From Henningerozyma blattae CBS 6284 (taxonomy: Eukaryota; Ascomycota; Saccharomycetes; Saccharomycetales; Saccharomycetaceae), in contig NC_020188.1 in assembly GCF_000315915.1 (NCBI RefSeq), positions 1,071,501-1,135,500 of the forward strand: 64,000 nucleotides of DNA, in the 5' to 3' direction. The notes beneath the pieces were generated by a model. It was not told the DNA's origin and searched no databases. It saw nothing but the letters and a program-made list of their open reading frames with translations. The position numbers were made by a program, and so were the translations under genes. This document shows positions 63,347-64,000 of this stretch, piece by piece; within the stretch, counting starts at the first letter, position 1; each line of letters begins with the position of its first letter.

Positions 63347-63883
63347 TTATTGTTTCAAAGAATCCAATCTTTTCAAATCCTTTTGAATTAATTGGATAAA
63401 CCCACGTCTCATATCTTTTAATTCCTTCTTCTTCGTAGGTTCTAAATTTACTAAATCTACATCATCTAATTGAATTAATAATTTCAGTAGCATTTCGTTG
63501 AAATAATTCCGTTGATATTCTTGCTTTTCATCATTATGATCGAAATTTGAGCACAACTCTTCAATGCCTTTTTGGTATTCTTTTTGAAATTTTTCGTAAA
63601 CAGCTTGTAATCTTTCACCATGACCTAGTTCTGGGACAATTGGAGTTCCATTTTTAACCTTTGAGGCTTTCAAATTTAATTTTGGTGGGGCTCTAGTCAT
63701 AGGAATGGTAGACTTACCGGTGATAGAAATGCCTGCAGCCCATAATAAGAACGCAACCGATAAGACACCTACAGAGATGACCGAAACAGTGATAAAGATA
63801 GAATCACGGGTACGACTTTGGTAGATATGATTCATTCTACTCAAATATTCGTCATGCGAATTAAAATCGTAATTGTTGGACAT
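63347..63883 (-). CDS. SNL1: BAG-domain ER/nuclear-envelope protein Snl1
   Basis: A 178-aa protein (S. cerevisiae Snl1 is 159). A single membrane span lies at about 28-52 (DSIFITVSVISVGVLSVAF). A BAG domain fills the C-terminal half, with GHGERLQAVYEKFQKEYQKG (about 92) and YFNEMLLKLLIQLDDVDLVNLE (about 127-148), which match Snl1 closely. Snl1 is an Hsp70 (Ssa) nucleotide-exchange partner anchored in the ER/nuclear envelope, and it also associates with ribosomes. It is adjacent to BAR1, as in S. cerevisiae YIL016W-YIL015W. Confidence 0.94.
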   Translation of the reverse strand: MSNNYDFNSHDEYLSRMNHIYQSRTRDSIFITVSVISVGVLSVAFLLWAAGISITGKSTIPMTRAPPKLNLKASKVKNGTPIVPELGHGERLQAVYEKFQKEYQKGIEELCSNFDHNDEKQEYQRNYFNEMLLKLLIQLDDVDLVNLEPTKKKELKDMRRGFIQLIQKDLKRLDSLKQ

Positions 63884-64000
63884 TGAGTCAAGTATATCGT
63901 TGCGTTGATAATTACTTTTAAAAGGTTACGTTTTTTTATATTTTGTAGGCTACCTTTCAATATAGTAAAGCTTTAATTCGTCATTCTTCCACCTTCATAG
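63884..64000. other. Window end, SNL1 leader
   Basis: 117 bp of AT-rich DNA upstream of SNL1. No feature seen. Confidence 0.5.

Noticed and set aside
1..64000. CRISPR arrays, bacterial operons or prophage
   Set aside because: No regularly spaced direct repeats of CRISPR type and no prokaryotic gene features; the DNA is nuclear yeast.

Overview
This is nuclear chromosomal DNA of a budding yeast of the family Saccharomycetaceae. Evidence: close orthologs of S. cerevisiae genes in recognisable gene blocks; very few introns, with GTATGT donors and TACTAAC branch points; AT-rich intergenic DNA (roughly one third GC overall, by eye); asparagine-rich proteins; and CTG read as leucine at a conserved Leu of PRE1, so not the CUG-Ser clade. 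I cannot name the species. Names are given from remembered S. cerevisiae family features and gene neighbourhoods; no search was run.

Layout. 0.2-8.3 kb: tRNA-Asn, RVS161, an ATO/ADY2-type acetate transporter, ADP1. 8.7-9.3 kb: a GC-richer, structured stretch with Tbf1-like sites upstream that may be an H/ACA-type RNA gene. 9.7-16.5 kb: PGK1, POL4, a tRNA-Gly/tRNA-Ala pair and CTO1 (the YCR012-YCR015 block). 17.6-27.9 kb: SSP120, SPO1 (with an intron and a small signal-peptide exon), YEF3, RCK2. 28.8-42.4 kb: PRE1, PRP22, HEM14, MSL1, FAA2, BIM1, AFG3 (the YER012-YER017 block with MSL1 inserted). 44.5-49.9 kb: VMA1 (no intein), DSN1, TRS20. 50.4-52.4 kb: a copia-type retrotransposon pol-derived coding region whose catalytic residues are gone. 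52.7-63.9 kb: RCF3 (intron), MTC4, STS1, SQT1, RIB5, BAR1 with an alpha2/Mcm1-type operator, and SNL1.

Genes that S. cerevisiae keeps on different chromosomes are interleaved here (SPO1 between SSP120 and YEF3; DSN1/STS1/SQT1 among TRS20/RCF3/MTC4/RIB5). This looks like the order before the whole-genome duplication, so the organism is either a non-WGD species or one that resolved the duplicates differently. RCF3-MTC4 is inverted as a pair relative to S. cerevisiae.

Most genes are housekeeping: glycolysis, translation elongation, splicing, proteasome, heme and flavin synthesis, mitochondrial proteolysis, vacuolar acidification, kinetochore and microtubules. The less ordinary items are the pol-derived ORF, a PRP22 without its S1 domain, the hidden SPO1 exon, the promoter arrays upstream of PRE1 and YEF3, the candidate structured RNA before PGK1, and possible LTR relics at about 0.1 and 56.4 kb.
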